NCBI RefSeq assembly: GCF_027257975.1
Contig: NZ_JANZKX010000002.1
Location: 310,001 to 374,000 of the forward strand
Source of the DNA: Pelomonas sp. BJYL3
GTDB taxonomy: Bacteria; Pseudomonadota; Gammaproteobacteria; Burkholderiales; Burkholderiaceae_C
Direction: 5' to 3'
DNA length: 64,000 nt
Shown here one piece after another: positions 35,566-44,510 of this stretch. Numbering within the stretch: the first letter of the stretch is position 1; every line of letters begins with the position of its first letter. The notes under the pieces were generated by a model. It ran no database searches and was not told where the DNA came from. It saw only the letters and a list, made by a program, of their open reading frames with translations. A program made the translations under genes and the position numbers.

Positions 35566-37344
35566 ATGCAAGTGAAGCCTGAGATGCGCTCTGTGCGCCA
35601 TGCGTGGCCTGTGGCCCCCACTCGAGGCCTGGTTGCTGCCCTTCTCGTCGCTGCACTGAGTACCGCCTGCGGTGGCGGAGGGGGAGCGAGCCAGACCCCC
35701 ACGCCGACCCCCACGCCCACACCCACACCCACGCCAACACCGACTCCAACTCCAACACCCATCCCGGCACCCACGCCGGGTGGCGAATGGCTGGCGCTCG
35801 CGCCGACCTCGATGGAGATCACGGCCTATGTGGGAGAGGAGCAGAACGCCTACTTCGCCGCCCGGCTGTCCAAGACGCTGACCGGCACGGTGCGGTGCGG
35901 CTTCAAGGACCCGGGCGGCGTGCTCGCCTCGGCCAGGGTGGGCGGCACGGTGGGAGGGGACTGCCTGGCGCTGCGCGATGACGGCCGTCTGAGCGCCAGG
36001 ACGCTGCTGTCGGCCCAGGCGGCCGAGGGCAGCGTGCAGGGCTATCTGGAGGTCCGGCTGTGCCGCGACGATCCCGCCGTGTGCACCCAGCCCATCGAGG
36101 GCTCGCCCTGGTACCTGCCCTACAAGGTCAAGGTGCTGAAGCCGTCCAATCTGAGCCCGCTCCAGCCGCTGCCGGGGGCCTTTGCCTGGTCGCAGTCCTG
36201 GGGGCGCGCCTCCAGGAATGCCGACGTGCCCGCCAGCGTCTCGGCCCTCAACTTCAATCGCCGCTGGTCCAACCGCAACGTCACCTGGGCGCGGATGTCG
36301 GACGGCGGCCGGATCTACACCAACTGGTCGTTGTACGGCGGCCAGCGCGAGCTGGGGGCCTTCTCGGAGCAGGACGGCGCCAGGTTGTGGGGCCCTCTGC
36401 AAGCGATGGACTGGCTCAGCACCCCCGCCGCCGGCAATGGCAGGATCTGGGCGGTCACGCGCGTGCCGGACCTGACCGTCAATCAGGACCGCGCCGTCCT
36501 GGCCGCCTTCGACGGCACCACCGGCCAGCAAGTCCGGCAGGTGCTGCTGGAGGACGCCGCCCCGTTCTCGCCCTCGCGCACCATCACCCAAAGCCCCGTG
36601 CTGGACGCCGGCTCGGTGTACGCCAGTACCACCCTGGGCCAGGTGAGCCGCCATCGGGAGTCCGATGCCAGCAAGGTCTGGAGCGTCAGGCCCACGCCCG
36701 GCTTCTTCGGCGCCACCTGGGGCAGCGACTACCCCTTCTCCGTGGCCGATGGCCGCGTGGCGGGCTTTGACGGCAGCACGCTGTGGGCCCTGGATGCCGG
36801 CAACGGGGCCACCCTCTTCACGCTGAAGCTGACGAAGGCAGCGGCCGCGGCCGCGGTCACGGGCACGCCGACCGCGCCGGCCCTGGGACCGTCCGGCACG
36901 GCCTATGTGTCGATGCACTATGCCGTGAATCCCCAGGATTTGGGCACGGGACTGTGGGCCGTGGACCTGGCCAAGGGCACGCAGCGCTGGTTCACCCCGG
37001 GCGTTGCCTCCAATGCCGTGGAGCGTGCGGGCACGGTCTACGTCGCCGGCATGGACAACAGCCTGCTCGCGCTGGACGCGGCCACCGGCAAGGAGCTGTG
37101 GCGCTGGAACGTCCCACTGGAGGATGCGGAGTTGTGGCCGCAGACCTCCGACTTGAAGGCCGTCCTGGTCCTGGTCGGCAAGCTGGCCTTCGTGTCCGTC
37201 GGGGGTTCCGCCACGGGCGCCACCTATGCCATCGACCTGGACAGCCACCAGCCGGTCTGGCGCTACCACCAGGGTGGTGATCTCACCGTCACGGAGAACG
37301 GCGTGCTGCTGATCAATGGCGCGGTGGCCATCAACCTGCGCTGA
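35566..37344 (+). CDS. Lipoprotein with Thr-Pro linker and PQQ-like beta-propeller (paralogue 2)
   Basis: A 592-aa paralogue of the preceding gene with the same plan: lipobox ([11 protein letters not shown]), a shorter linker of eleven Thr-Pro pairs then Ile-Pro and Ala-Pro, the small beta domain ([37 protein letters not shown]) and propeller repeats ([30 protein letters not shown]). The gene pair clearly arose by tandem duplication. GGCATAATCGGG at 35505-35516 gives a possible -10. ATG 35566 is used; ATG 35584 is an alternative. Function is unknown. Confidence 0.8.
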   Translation: MQVKPEMRSVRHAWPVAPTRGLVAALLVAALSTACGGGGGASQTPTPTPTPTPTPTPTPTPTPTPIPAPTPGGEWLALAPTSMEITAYVGEEQNAYFAARLSKTLTGTVRCGFKDPGGVLASARVGGTVGGDCLALRDDGRLSARTLLSAQAAEGSVQGYLEVRLCRDDPAVCTQPIEGSPWYLPYKVKVLKPSNLSPLQPLPGAFAWSQSWGRASRNADVPASVSALNFNRRWSNRNVTWARMSDGGRIYTNWSLYGGQRELGAFSEQDGARLWGPLQAMDWLSTPAAGNGRIWAVTRVPDLTVNQDRAVLAAFDGTTGQQVRQVLLEDAAPFSPSRTITQSPVLDAGSVYASTTLGQVSRHRESDASKVWSVRPTPGFFGATWGSDYPFSVADGRVAGFDGSTLWALDAGNGATLFTLKLTKAAAAAAVTGTPTAPALGPSGTAYVSMHYAVNPQDLGTGLWAVDLAKGTQRWFTPGVASNAVERAGTVYVAGMDNSLLALDAATGKELWRWNVPLEDAELWPQTSDLKAVLVLVGKLAFVSVGGSATGATYAIDLDSHQPVWRYHQGGDLTVTENGVLLINGAVAINLR

Positions 37345-37382
37345 GGCGGGCTCGCGAGCCGGGTTCTCCGGGCCCTTCGGCC

Positions 37383-37649
37383 TCAGCTCCGGTCCCGCGC
37401 CTGCCGCGCACGCTCCCTCAGCATGAAGAGATAGAGGCTCTCCACCTTGGCCCGCGCCCAGGGCGTGCGGCGCAAGAACTTCAGGCTGGACTGGACGCTG
37501 GGCTCGAAGGCGAAGCAGCGCAGCGGGATGCGCTCATCCAGGCCGGTCCAGCCGTACTCCTCCTGCAGCGCAATGACGATGGCTTCCAGCGTCAGGCCGT
37601 GCAGGGGGTTGCGGGGCTGTTGCCGGGGCTCGGGCGGGGAGGTGCTCAT
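37383..37649 (-). CDS. VF530 (DUF2132) family DNA-binding-like protein
   Basis: An 88-aa protein that is nearly all one VF530 domain: NPLHGLTLEAIVIALQEEYGW, LDERIPLRCFAFEPSVQSSL and KFLRRTPWARAKVESLY. The family has a helical fold suggested to bind DNA; no cellular role is fixed. ATG 37649 is the only good start. It is transcribed alone. Confidence 0.88.
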   Translation of the reverse strand: MSTSPPEPRQQPRNPLHGLTLEAIVIALQEEYGWTGLDERIPLRCFAFEPSVQSSLKFLRRTPWARAKVESLYLFMLRERARQARDRS

Positions 37650-37848
37650 GGCGCGATTGTCGCCGCCCTGGGCGGGCCCGGCTCCACGGCCAGGCGCAGC
37701 GGGTGAGCCACCCGCAAGGTCGGCGCGTCGGCCCGTTCGCGGCCGGAGGCTACTTCGCTTTTTTCTACGCGAGTGCCTGATTTTGTCTGCTTTTATAGAA
37801 AAGTCGGCGCCCGCACAGTCAGGGCTCCTGTCCCCGGAGATCCTGCGA

Positions 37849-38034
37849 ATGTCCCGATCCCATCCCGCCCCTGGCCCTCGCATGGCGCTGTCCGCCTTGA
37901 AGGGTTTGCTGGCTGCCTGGCTGGCCCCCCTGCTGGCCTCGTTGACGGCCGTCTGGCCGGCGAGGCCGGCGCCGCAGCTGGTGCCCGTGCGTATCCGGCA
38001 GTGGCCCCGGGACCGGGAGCGGCCGTACCGGTGA
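37849..38034 (+). CDS. Small predicted membrane protein
   Basis: A 61-aa reading frame with a hydrophobic stretch (LLAAWLAPLLASLTAVW) and a basic C-terminus. GGAGA lies about nine bases before ATG 37849, and the 199-base upstream gap is locally AT-rich (37751-37803), unlike the neighbours, so it could hold a promoter. An ATG at 37882 is an alternative. No family is recognised. Confidence 0.35.
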   Translation: MSRSHPAPGPRMALSALKGLLAAWLAPLLASLTAVWPARPAPQLVPVRIRQWPRDRERPYR

Positions 38035-38081
38035 AGGCAGGCCGGTGTCCTGACCCCTGACCCCTGACCGTGGAGGTTCCC

Positions 38082-38540
38082 ATGCGCAACTATCCTTGCA
38101 ACAGCCCTGAAGCCGCCGCGCGCCTCGTGGCGCTGGTGCTTATCGCCGATGGCCATGTCTCCCGCGTCGAGCTCGATGCGCTCGAGACGATGCAGGTCGA
38201 GCAGACCCTGGGTCTCGCGCCCGGGGGGTTTGCCGAAGTGGTGCGACACACCTGCGAGGACCTGATGCTGGGCGCTTCCGGCCAGGCTTCGCTGGTGTGC
38301 CAGGTGGACGAGCAGACGCTGGACCTGCTGCTCGACGAGGTCACCGACCCGGCGCTGCAGCAATGCACCCTGCTGCTGGCTGCCGCGGTCGCCGTGGCCG
38401 ATCGCCACATGGCGGACGCGGAAAGTGTGGTGCTGGAGGCGGCCCACCGCCGCTGGCACCAGACGCATGTGCAGTCCCTGTGCACCGGGCCGCTCATGCA
38501 GGGCCTGCCGCCGGCCCCGGTGACGCTGCCCGCGCCCTGA
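38082..38540 (+). CDS. TerB-like tellurite-resistance-type protein
   Basis: A 152-aa all-helical soluble protein. Two similar helical halves contain acidic loop motifs like TerB: LIADGHVSRVELDALE near the start and VAVADRHMADAESVVLEAAHRRW later. TerB-type proteins are thought to bind metal ions on the inner membrane face; here assignment is from pattern only. GGAGG precedes ATG 38082. Convergent with the NhaR-like regulator gene. Confidence 0.55.
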   Translation: MRNYPCNSPEAAARLVALVLIADGHVSRVELDALETMQVEQTLGLAPGGFAEVVRHTCEDLMLGASGQASLVCQVDEQTLDLLLDEVTDPALQQCTLLLAAAVAVADRHMADAESVVLEAAHRRWHQTHVQSLCTGPLMQGLPPAPVTLPAP

Positions 38541-38555
38541 TCGGCAGGCCCGCCC

Positions 38556-39449
38556 TCAGACGGCCGGGAGCAGGGCGGCCGCCTGGATCACCTGCCTGAC
38601 CAGCGGGTGATGCTGCCCGCGCCTCGAATGCAGCGCGTAGATCTCCTCTTTCACCTGGTCACAGGACCCCAGGCGCCGCAGGCCCCGCGGCATGCCGAGG
38701 TCGCCGCTGCCGAGCTGGCTCACGGGAAACACACCGAGGCCTCGGGCGGCAAAGACGGCCAGCAGCGCGCTGTCCTCGAATTCGCCGACGATGCGCGGGC
38801 GCAGCCCCTCGCTCTCCAGCCAGTGGTCCAGCTTGCCCCGCAGCGCCGAATGCGAGGTGGGCAGCAGCACGGGCAGATCGTTGAGGCAGGCGGGGAAGCG
38901 GGCCTGCTCGGCCCTGCCGACGAGGTGGGTCGGCCCGTACCACTCGATCGGCGTCTCGACCAGGCGCACGCAGGCCAGGCGCAGATTGGGATTGCGCGGC
39001 GGCGCCTGGCCGGCCAGCACGAGGTCCAGGTGGTGCAGGGCCAGCTCGCTCATGAGCTGCTCGAACTCGCCGTCATGGCAGACGAGGCGCAGGTGAGGCG
39101 CCTCGAGCACCGGCGCCAGCAGGGCATGCGCGGACAGCTTGGAGATGCCGTCGGACAGCCCCACGCCCAGGCGCTGCACCTTGCCGCTGGCGGCCTCGCG
39201 AACTTCGTCCGCCAGGCCCTGGCCGAGATGGAAGATCTCCTCGGCCCGGGCGAAGGCGGCCTGACCGGCCTCGGTCAGCGCGACGCCGCGCCCGGCGGGC
39301 TTGAGCAGCTGGTGCCCCAGGGCGCGTTCCAGCTCGCGCACCTGGGCGCTGACGGTCTGCACGGCCATGTCCAGGCGGGCGGCCGCGCGCGCAAAGCCCC
39401 CTTCCTTGGCGACGACCCAGAAGTAGTGCAGATGGCGGTAGTTCAGCAT
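38556..39449 (-). CDS. LysR-family regulator, NhaR-like
   Basis: A 297-aa LysR regulator. The N-terminal helix-turn-helix (NYRHLHYFWVVAKEGGFARAAARLDMAVQTVSAQVRELE) has the HLHYFW and VQTVSAQVR features typical of NhaR. The effector domain follows. NhaR controls the NhaA sodium/proton antiporter and exopolysaccharide genes in other species. Here it is divergent from an uncharacterised membrane protein at 39559, its probable target. The 109-base gap between them holds the inverted repeat GGAT/ATCC at 39493-39505. Confidence 0.88.
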   Translation of the reverse strand: MLNYRHLHYFWVVAKEGGFARAAARLDMAVQTVSAQVRELERALGHQLLKPAGRGVALTEAGQAAFARAEEIFHLGQGLADEVREAASGKVQRLGVGLSDGISKLSAHALLAPVLEAPHLRLVCHDGEFEQLMSELALHHLDLVLAGQAPPRNPNLRLACVRLVETPIEWYGPTHLVGRAEQARFPACLNDLPVLLPTSHSALRGKLDHWLESEGLRPRIVGEFEDSALLAVFAARGLGVFPVSQLGSGDLGMPRGLRRLGSCDQVKEEIYALHSRRGQHHPLVRQVIQAAALLPAV

Positions 39450-39558
39450 GCGTCCTCCGCTGCGGAAAAACCGAATGCTAGTTGCGATTAAGGATGGTTT
39501 ATCCGGAGCCTCGTCATGGCCACACTCGCAGCACTTGCATTGACCTGGAGCACTTCTC

Positions 39559-40002
39559 ATGGCCGCCATGGCGTACGCGCTGAGCTGGTTTCTCGTGGCC
39601 TGCCTCCTGGCGGCGTGGTCCCTGGCCCTCTGGGCCCTGCATGGGCTGGCGGTCTGGGTGCTGGCGCAGCTGGGCGGGCCGAAAGGGCCGGAAGCACCCG
39701 ACGGCGCCGGGGCCGGTGGCCCTGCGCTGCCGGCCTTGCCGGACTGGCTCGAGCCCTGGATGCCTGCGGAGTGGGTGGAGGCCTTGCAGTCCGGCCTCGC
39801 CCTGCTCGCGCCGGCCGCCCAGCAGCTGCTGGAGGCGCTGCCCTTGATGGCCGGCGGCGTCACCGCGGTGGCCTGGCTGGTCTGGGGCGCGGGGAGCGTG
39901 CTGCTGGTGGTGCTGGGGGCCGTGCTGCACGGGCTGATCGCCTTGTGCCGGCGGTCCCTGCCGGCGCCGCGTCCGCCCCTGCCGGCCGTGCCTGCCCCAT
40001 GA
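39559..40002 (+). CDS. Uncharacterised membrane protein
   Basis: A 147-aa protein with two hydrophobic segments: residues 5-35 (LSWFLVACLLAAWSLALWALHGL) and 95-125 (MAGGVTAVAWLVWGAGSVLLVVLG). The loop between is Gly/Pro/Ala-rich with a Trp-rich stretch (PDWLEPWMPAEWVEAL). No family is recognised. Divergence from the NhaR-like gene suggests control by it. ATG 39559; codon use fits the neighbours. Confidence 0.6.
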   Translation: MAAMAYALSWFLVACLLAAWSLALWALHGLAVWVLAQLGGPKGPEAPDGAGAGGPALPALPDWLEPWMPAEWVEALQSGLALLAPAAQQLLEALPLMAGGVTAVAWLVWGAGSVLLVVLGAVLHGLIALCRRSLPAPRPPLPAVPAP

Positions 40003-40080
40003 CACACCGTGCCGCCTGCACCATGCAGTGAACGGCAGCGCGCGGACGCCCCTTCCCCTGAACCCTGACGACTTCAAACC

Positions 40081-40254
40081 ATGGACACCCTCTCCTTCGA
40101 CACCCCCACCCTGATCCTCGGTGTGCTGACCCTGGCCCTGCTGGGCGTCACGCTGCAGGCCTGGCGCATGGGCAACGAGCGGCGCGATGTGGCGCTGCTC
40201 GGGGTCTGCAGCGGCGCGCTGGGACTGGGCACGGCCCTGGCGGTGGTCCTCTAG
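40081..40254 (+). CDS. Small two-helix membrane protein
   Basis: A 57-aa reading frame with two hydrophobic helices (TLILGVLTLALLGVTL and VALLGVCSGALGLGTALAVV) joined by a basic turn (WRMGNERRD). It lies 78 bases after the previous membrane protein gene, so possibly co-transcribed. The ribosome site is weak. No family is recognised. Confidence 0.45.
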   Translation: MDTLSFDTPTLILGVLTLALLGVTLQAWRMGNERRDVALLGVCSGALGLGTALAVVL

Positions 40255-40271
40255 GCCGTGCCCCACCGGCC

Positions 40272-41636
40272 TCAGTAGATGTCCACCTTGGCCTTGTCCA
40301 CGGTGTAGCGCCCGCCGCCGTAGTAGCCGCGGGTGCTGGCATCGCGGGTGAAGCGCAGCTTGATCACCGGGCTGGCGCCGGGGTATTGCGGGCCGCTGCT
40401 GTAGACGGGCACCGGCGCGCTGCCGATATTGGTGCTGGGCGACTGGTCGACCAGCCGGGTGAGGGACCTGGAGGTCTCCAGCGCGGCGAAGATGTCGGCC
40501 GAGTCGTAGTAGCTGCTGTAGTAGGGCGAGCCGATGGCGCTCTTGCTGCTGATCACCGTCTTGCTGGAATAGGTGTAGCGGTCGCCCGGCGTCAGCAGGC
40601 TCACCCGCAGGCCGTTGACCTTGTAGTAGGTGCCGGCCTGCACGCTGGCATTGGCCGTGTCCACGATCAGCAGGCGGTTGGCGCCGTAGACGGTGGCCGT
40701 CTGCGCCGAGGTGTCGACCAGCACGCCGGTGTTCTCGTCCACGCCCAGGCCCTGCTGCACGCCCATGTGGCGCAGGGCCGCGGCCAGGCGGCCCAGGCGG
40801 CCGGAGCGGCTGTCGAAATGGGTGTCGCTGAGCAGGCCGGCGGGCAGGAAGCCCAGGCCCTTCATGGTGGCGCCGTTCTCCAGGTAGCGCAGCGCGGCGG
40901 TGCCGTCGCGCGTGTCGCCCAGGGTCTGCCAGTCGGTGACGGCCTTGTCCTGCAGGTCCGCGCCGAAGTAGAGGTAGCCATAGCTGACCCCGGCCGCATG
41001 CATGCGCACGTTCAGCGCATGGTTGCCGGCGGAGTCCCCGGCGATGACGATGTTGCCGCTGCCGTTGTTCCAGCGAGCGCGCAGCGCGGCGGCCAGGGCG
41101 TTGTCGGCGCCGCTGTCGGTGAGGAAGCTGCGGATGATCTTGGCCTGGTCGCCGCCGACGAACCACACCGCGTCCGCCTGCTGGATCAGCGCGATATTGG
41201 CCTGGCCCTCCGGCGTGCCGCTGCTGGCGTGCACCGTGTAGTTGTCCACATGGGCCGTGATGTGCTTCGGGGAGAAGCCGTGGGTCTGGAAGAGCTTGTA
41301 GTAACCGCGCTTGAGGGCGCTGGTGGAGGTGGCCGGGATGTCGTTCTGGAAGGCGTCCAGGCCGGTGGCGTAGCTGTCCTTCGCTGCGGTGATGACGGCA
41401 ATGCGCGGGCACACGGTCGTGGCCCAGTTCGTGCCGCAGTTGGCCGTGCTGCTGATGTTGGGCGTGAAGCCCTCGTCGCGGCCGGTGGCCTTGCGCAGGC
41501 CGTTGACGAAGAGGTCGGTGTTGCCGTCCTCATAGGCGCCGCCGGACAGGAACAGCTTGCCGGCCAGCGCCGGCCCGCTCAGGCCCAGCAAGGCGGCGCA
41601 CAGCGCCGCGCCCAGGCGTCTTTGGCTTTTCTTCAT
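40272..41636 (-). CDS. Divergent exported cyanophycinase-like protein (peptidase S51)
   Basis: A 454-aa exported protein; the signal peptide ends at GPALA-GKLF. The S51 core is recognisable but diverged: KLFLSGGAYEDGN, VWFVGGDQAKIIRSFL, AGDSAGN (Ser202 in GDSAG rather than GTSAG), DTHFDSRSGRLGRL (His273) and LGVDENTG (Glu301), so the triad is kept. About 120 extra residues after the core, rich in Tyr and Ser, may form a binding region. A 37-bp ArgR-like operator lies 93-129 bases upstream, tying it to the arginine/cyanophycin locus. It could cut cyanophycin or another polymer. Confidence 0.85.
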   Translation of the reverse strand: MKKSQRRLGAALCAALLGLSGPALAGKLFLSGGAYEDGNTDLFVNGLRKATGRDEGFTPNISSTANCGTNWATTVCPRIAVITAAKDSYATGLDAFQNDIPATSTSALKRGYYKLFQTHGFSPKHITAHVDNYTVHASSGTPEGQANIALIQQADAVWFVGGDQAKIIRSFLTDSGADNALAAALRARWNNGSGNIVIAGDSAGNHALNVRMHAAGVSYGYLYFGADLQDKAVTDWQTLGDTRDGTAALRYLENGATMKGLGFLPAGLLSDTHFDSRSGRLGRLAAALRHMGVQQGLGVDENTGVLVDTSAQTATVYGANRLLIVDTANASVQAGTYYKVNGLRVSLLTPGDRYTYSSKTVISSKSAIGSPYYSSYYDSADIFAALETSRSLTRLVDQSPSTNIGSAPVPVYSSGPQYPGASPVIKLRFTRDASTRGYYGGGRYTVDKAKVDIY

Positions 41637-41728
41637 GGCATTCCCAACGGTCCAGGGTGGCCCCGGTCGGGGCCTCTAACCCAGGCCCTGACCTTAGGGA
41701 CGCCGGTGACCGCCGTGAAGCCGTCGCC

Positions 41729-41765
41729 TTGCCTTCTTGCGACGCGGACTTGCGTCGTTGTGACG
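41729..41765 (-). promoter_or_regulatory. ArgR-type operator before the third cyanophycinase-like gene
   Basis: On the minus strand two direct half-sites, CGTCACAACGACGCAA and CGTCGCAAGAAGGCAA, are separated by GTCCG. This fits YGTCRC-N8-AA-N5 repeated at 21 bases. From memory, AraC-type ArgR of Pseudomonas binds TGTCGC-N8-AA direct repeats. The site lies upstream of ATG 41636 in an activator-like position. Confidence 0.6.
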
Positions 41766-41811
41766 CCTGCGGGAATGTCCTGAGCGGGGCAACCCGCAGC
41801 GGCGCGGTGTC

Positions 41812-42471
41812 TCAGCCGCGCGGCAGCGGGCAGCTCAGCACCGGGCCGCCGTCGTCGATGCGCACCTGCAGCGGCGGCAGGAAGCCCAGGCGCTGCAGCG
41901 TGGGCAGGAGCGCGGCATGGGCGGCATCGGTCTGTGCGCAGGCCTGCTGTGCGGCCTCGCCCAGGAAGGAGAGGTACAGCGTCTGCCGGGGCAGCAGCGC
42001 GGCCAGGTGGCTGCACCAGGCGCTGCCCCAGCGCGCCTGCGCGGCGGCCGCGTCATGCGGGTAGAAGCGTGCGCCCAGGGCCTCCCAGAAGGGCGAGCTG
42101 CCATCGGGCCTGCGCCAGCCGGGCAGCTCCAGGACCAGCCAGTCGCCGCAGGCCTCGCGGTGCCGGGCGATCCACTGGCGGGCGCCCTGCACCAGGGCCT
42201 CCAGCGCGAGGCTGCGCTCCGCGTCATCGAGGCGCTCGTCGAGCCACAGGCCGGTGAGCTCGGTGTCGCCCGTGTGGTCGTTGCTCAGCAGCAGGGTCTG
42301 CTGGACGCGGAACAGGCCCAGCTCCTGCGCAGCATGCACGACGCGGCCCAGGCGAAAGTGGTACAGGGGCAAGACCTGACCCCGGCGTGGCACCAGGGTC
42401 AGGCCGCCGCGGCCCTCGGGCAGGCTCAGGGCCACGCCTTCGTCCAGGGTTTGAACGATCAGCTCGGTCAT
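41812..42471 (-). CDS. Short AstA-like arginine N-succinyltransferase paralogue
   Basis: A 219-aa protein. Its second half follows the AstA pattern (SPFWEALGARFYPHDAAAAQARWG, LLPRQTLYLSFL, LQRLGFLPPLQVRIDDGGPVL), matching SPFWDAVGRQFFGMDY and FDGGPTVE in the full AstA next door. It is about 130 residues shorter; the N-terminal acyl-CoA-binding part is reduced. It may be a second subunit, as in AruF/AruG, or a degenerate copy. ATG 42471 overlaps the previous stop (TGATG) with GAGGAA upstream; GTG 42474 is possible. Codons near residue 31 hold a dispersed-motif copy (GQVLP). Confidence 0.7.
   Translation of the reverse strand: MTELIVQTLDEGVALSLPEGRGGLTLVPRRGQVLPLYHFRLGRVVHAAQELGLFRVQQTLLLSNDHTGDTELTGLWLDERLDDAERSLALEALVQGARQWIARHREACGDWLVLELPGWRRPDGSSPFWEALGARFYPHDAAAAQARWGSAWCSHLAALLPRQTLYLSFLGEAAQQACAQTDAAHAALLPTLQRLGFLPPLQVRIDDGGPVLSCPLPRG
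42369..42379 (-). repeat. Dispersed TCAGGTCTTGC motif, copy 5
   Basis: Exact copy on the minus strand preceded by GGGG, inside the short AstA-like gene, read Gly-Gln-Val-Leu-Pro. Confidence 0.7.
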
Positions 42472-43517
42472 CACGATTCCTCAGGCCACAGGGGCGTGCT
42501 CAGCAGGGTCTCGCCGGCGCGCGGCTGCAGGGCCGGCACCTCGTCGGCATGCAGGTTCTCGCCGATCTCGGCCAGCACCGCCGCGAAGTGCTCGCGGCCC
42601 GGCCGGACCACCAGATGCCAGCGCCGCGGCCCGCTCCCGGCGCCCGGCCGCACGGTGTGCTGGCGGTGGTGGCGGACGCTGCGCAGCGAGGCCAGCGGCG
42701 CCTCCACGGTGGGGCCGCCGTCGAAGATGTCGACATAGGTGTCGGCGTCGAAGCCCTCGTCCATCAGCACCGAGAAGGGCACCTCGCCCACCGGATGCAG
42801 CTGCCCCAGCGCCAGCTGCGCTGCGGCGGGCAGCAGCACCACGGGGATCGGAGAGGGCGGCATCAGGTCCGCGATCAGCGCCTTGCTGCGCCCGCCGATC
42901 ACGGCCTCGGCCTGCGGATAGTCCATGCCGAAGAACTGGCGGCCGACGGCGTCCCAGAAGGGGCTCTGGCCCAGAGCATCGGTGACACCGGGGTTCTCCG
43001 CTGCGATGCGGTCCGAGAAGCGCTGCGCATGGGCCTGGATGAAGAGCAGCCGCGCCCGCGACAGCAGCTGCGCAGCCGCCGTGGGCTCGTAGCCGGGCTC
43101 AAGGAAGAAGGAGGTCAGCAGCGTGGCGCCGGTGAGGTCGTGGCACAGGTGCAGGGTGTGCATGCGCTGCGAGACGCCCAGCGTGGCGCTGGCATGCACG
43201 ACGAACTCGTTGCGGTAGCTGTAGAAGCGGTCGAAGAAGCCCGCGCTCGCCGCGATGCCTGCGCAGCCCACCAGGCGGCCCGACGGGTGGTTGACTGCGC
43301 GGTCCTCCAGCACGAAGAGGTAGGTCTCCTCGCCGCTGGCATCGTCCGGGCTGCTGAAGGCCTGCACCGAGGCCTCGATGCGGGCGCGCAGCTTCGCCTC
43401 GTCGTTGGGCAAGGAGCTGATGCCGTCGGCACTGGCGGCGGCCATGCGCAGCATGTCGGGCAGGTCGGTGAGGGCGACGGGGCGCAGCAGCAGGCCCTGA
43501 AGGTCCAGGCCATTCAT
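42471..43517 (-). CDS. astA: Arginine N-succinyltransferase
   Basis: First enzyme of the arginine succinyltransferase pathway: arginine plus succinyl-CoA gives N2-succinylarginine. The 348-aa product has the family blocks: LLRPVALTDLPDMLRMA, SLPNDEAKLRARIE, LVGCAGI, FYSYRNEFVVHASATL, LHLCHDLTGATLLTSFFL, NPGVTDALGQSPFWDAVGRQFFGMDY and YVDIFDGGPTVEAP. Other pathway genes (astB, C, D, E) are not in the window. ATG 43517 overlaps the stop of the regulator gene, so it is translated with it in the operon. Confidence 0.93.
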   Translation of the reverse strand: MNGLDLQGLLLRPVALTDLPDMLRMAAASADGISSLPNDEAKLRARIEASVQAFSSPDDASGEETYLFVLEDRAVNHPSGRLVGCAGIAASAGFFDRFYSYRNEFVVHASATLGVSQRMHTLHLCHDLTGATLLTSFFLEPGYEPTAAAQLLSRARLLFIQAHAQRFSDRIAAENPGVTDALGQSPFWDAVGRQFFGMDYPQAEAVIGGRSKALIADLMPPSPIPVVLLPAAAQLALGQLHPVGEVPFSVLMDEGFDADTYVDIFDGGPTVEAPLASLRSVRHHRQHTVRPGAGSGPRRWHLVVRPGREHFAAVLAEIGENLHADEVPALQPRAGETLLSTPLWPEES

Positions 43518-44497
43518 GAAAGGTCTCCCTGGGGCGCGGGCGCCAGCCAGCCGGGACGGCGGCTGCGCTCCTCGCGCGGTGTGTGGCCGTGATGGGCCTT
43601 GTAGGCATTGGAGAAATGCGGGCCGGAGGCAAAGCCGCAGCTGAGCCCGACCTGCAGGATCGATTGGGTGCCCTGCTGGAGCAGGCGCTGGGCCCGGTCC
43701 AGGCGCAGCGCCAGGTAGTGGCGCGAGGGCAGGGAGTCCAGGTGCTGCTTGAACAGGCGCTCCAGCTGCCGGCGGGAAACGCCCACCAGCCGCGCCACCT
43801 CCTCGGTGGGCAGGGGCTCGGCGAGGTTGGCCTCCATCAGCGCCAGGGCCTCGGCCAGCTTGGGGTTGGCGACATCGCGCGCTTCCAGATGCTCGCGCCG
43901 CTGCCGGTCCTCGGCGGGACGGCTGTGGCGCAGGTCCATGGCCAGCAGCCATTCCTGCTGCACGGGCTCGCCATGCAGCTGGTGCGCCCAGGCGCCGATC
44001 AGGTCCGTGGCCGCACTGGAGGTGGCACTGAAGCGGCGCCGCGCCAGCGTCAGGTCCCACAGGCCCTGCGACCAGGCCACCTGGGGATGCCGGGCCGCGA
44101 GGCGGTCCAGCCAGGCCCAGTCGGCGCAGGCCCGGTGGCCGTCCAGCAGGCCGGCCGCGGCGAGGGCGGCGGCGCCGCTGCCCAGGCCGCCCAGCAGCAC
44201 GCCGTCCCGGTCCCAGGCCTGCAGCAGGGCCTGCAGGCGGACATCAGGCGCGCCGGGTTCGCCGGCCAGGACCACCACCGTGTGCCAGCGATCGGCCGCA
44301 GCGGGCACGCGACCGTGCACGGCCACGCCGCTGCTGGCCACGACCGGCCCTTCGTCCAGGGCCAGGATGCTCAGCGCATACAAGACCTGACCCTGCTGGG
44401 CATTCAGCGCCGCCAGCCCGTCCGCCCAGGCGCCCAGGGCGCGCAGGGGGAAGCCCGGCAGCAGCAGGCATCCGATGGCGCGGGTGGTGGGGGGCAT
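43514..44497 (-). CDS. AraC/GlxA-family regulator, ArgR-like
   Basis: A 327-aa regulator. Residues 1-190 form a DJ-1/PfpI-like domain (IGCLLLPGFPLRALGAWADGL). The C-terminus has two AraC helix-turn-helices (EEVARLVGVSRRQLERLFKQHL and ILQVGLSCGFASGPHFSNAYKAHHG). This is the build of the Pseudomonas arginine regulator ArgR, which activates arginine uptake and succinyltransferase genes. It lies between a basic-amino-acid transporter gene and astA. Three ArgR-type operators lie in this locus. An imperfect dispersed-motif copy falls near residue 35 (GQVLY). Confidence 0.85.
   Translation of the reverse strand: MPPTTRAIGCLLLPGFPLRALGAWADGLAALNAQQGQVLYALSILALDEGPVVASSGVAVHGRVPAAADRWHTVVVLAGEPGAPDVRLQALLQAWDRDGVLLGGLGSGAAALAAAGLLDGHRACADWAWLDRLAARHPQVAWSQGLWDLTLARRRFSATSSAATDLIGAWAHQLHGEPVQQEWLLAMDLRHSRPAEDRQRREHLEARDVANPKLAEALALMEANLAEPLPTEEVARLVGVSRRQLERLFKQHLDSLPSRHYLALRLDRAQRLLQQGTQSILQVGLSCGFASGPHFSNAYKAHHGHTPREERSRRPGWLAPAPQGDLS
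44380..44390 (-). repeat. Dispersed TCAGGTCTTGC motif, copy 6 (10 of 11)
   Basis: TCAGGTCTTG then T instead of C, on the minus strand, preceded by GGG; inside the ArgR-like gene, read Gly-Gln-Val-Leu-Tyr. Confidence 0.55.
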
Positions 44498-44510
44498 GGC
44501 CTGACTGTAA

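Noticed and set aside
38048..38069. TGACCCC octamer repeated about three times
   Set aside because: Too short and simple to support a function.
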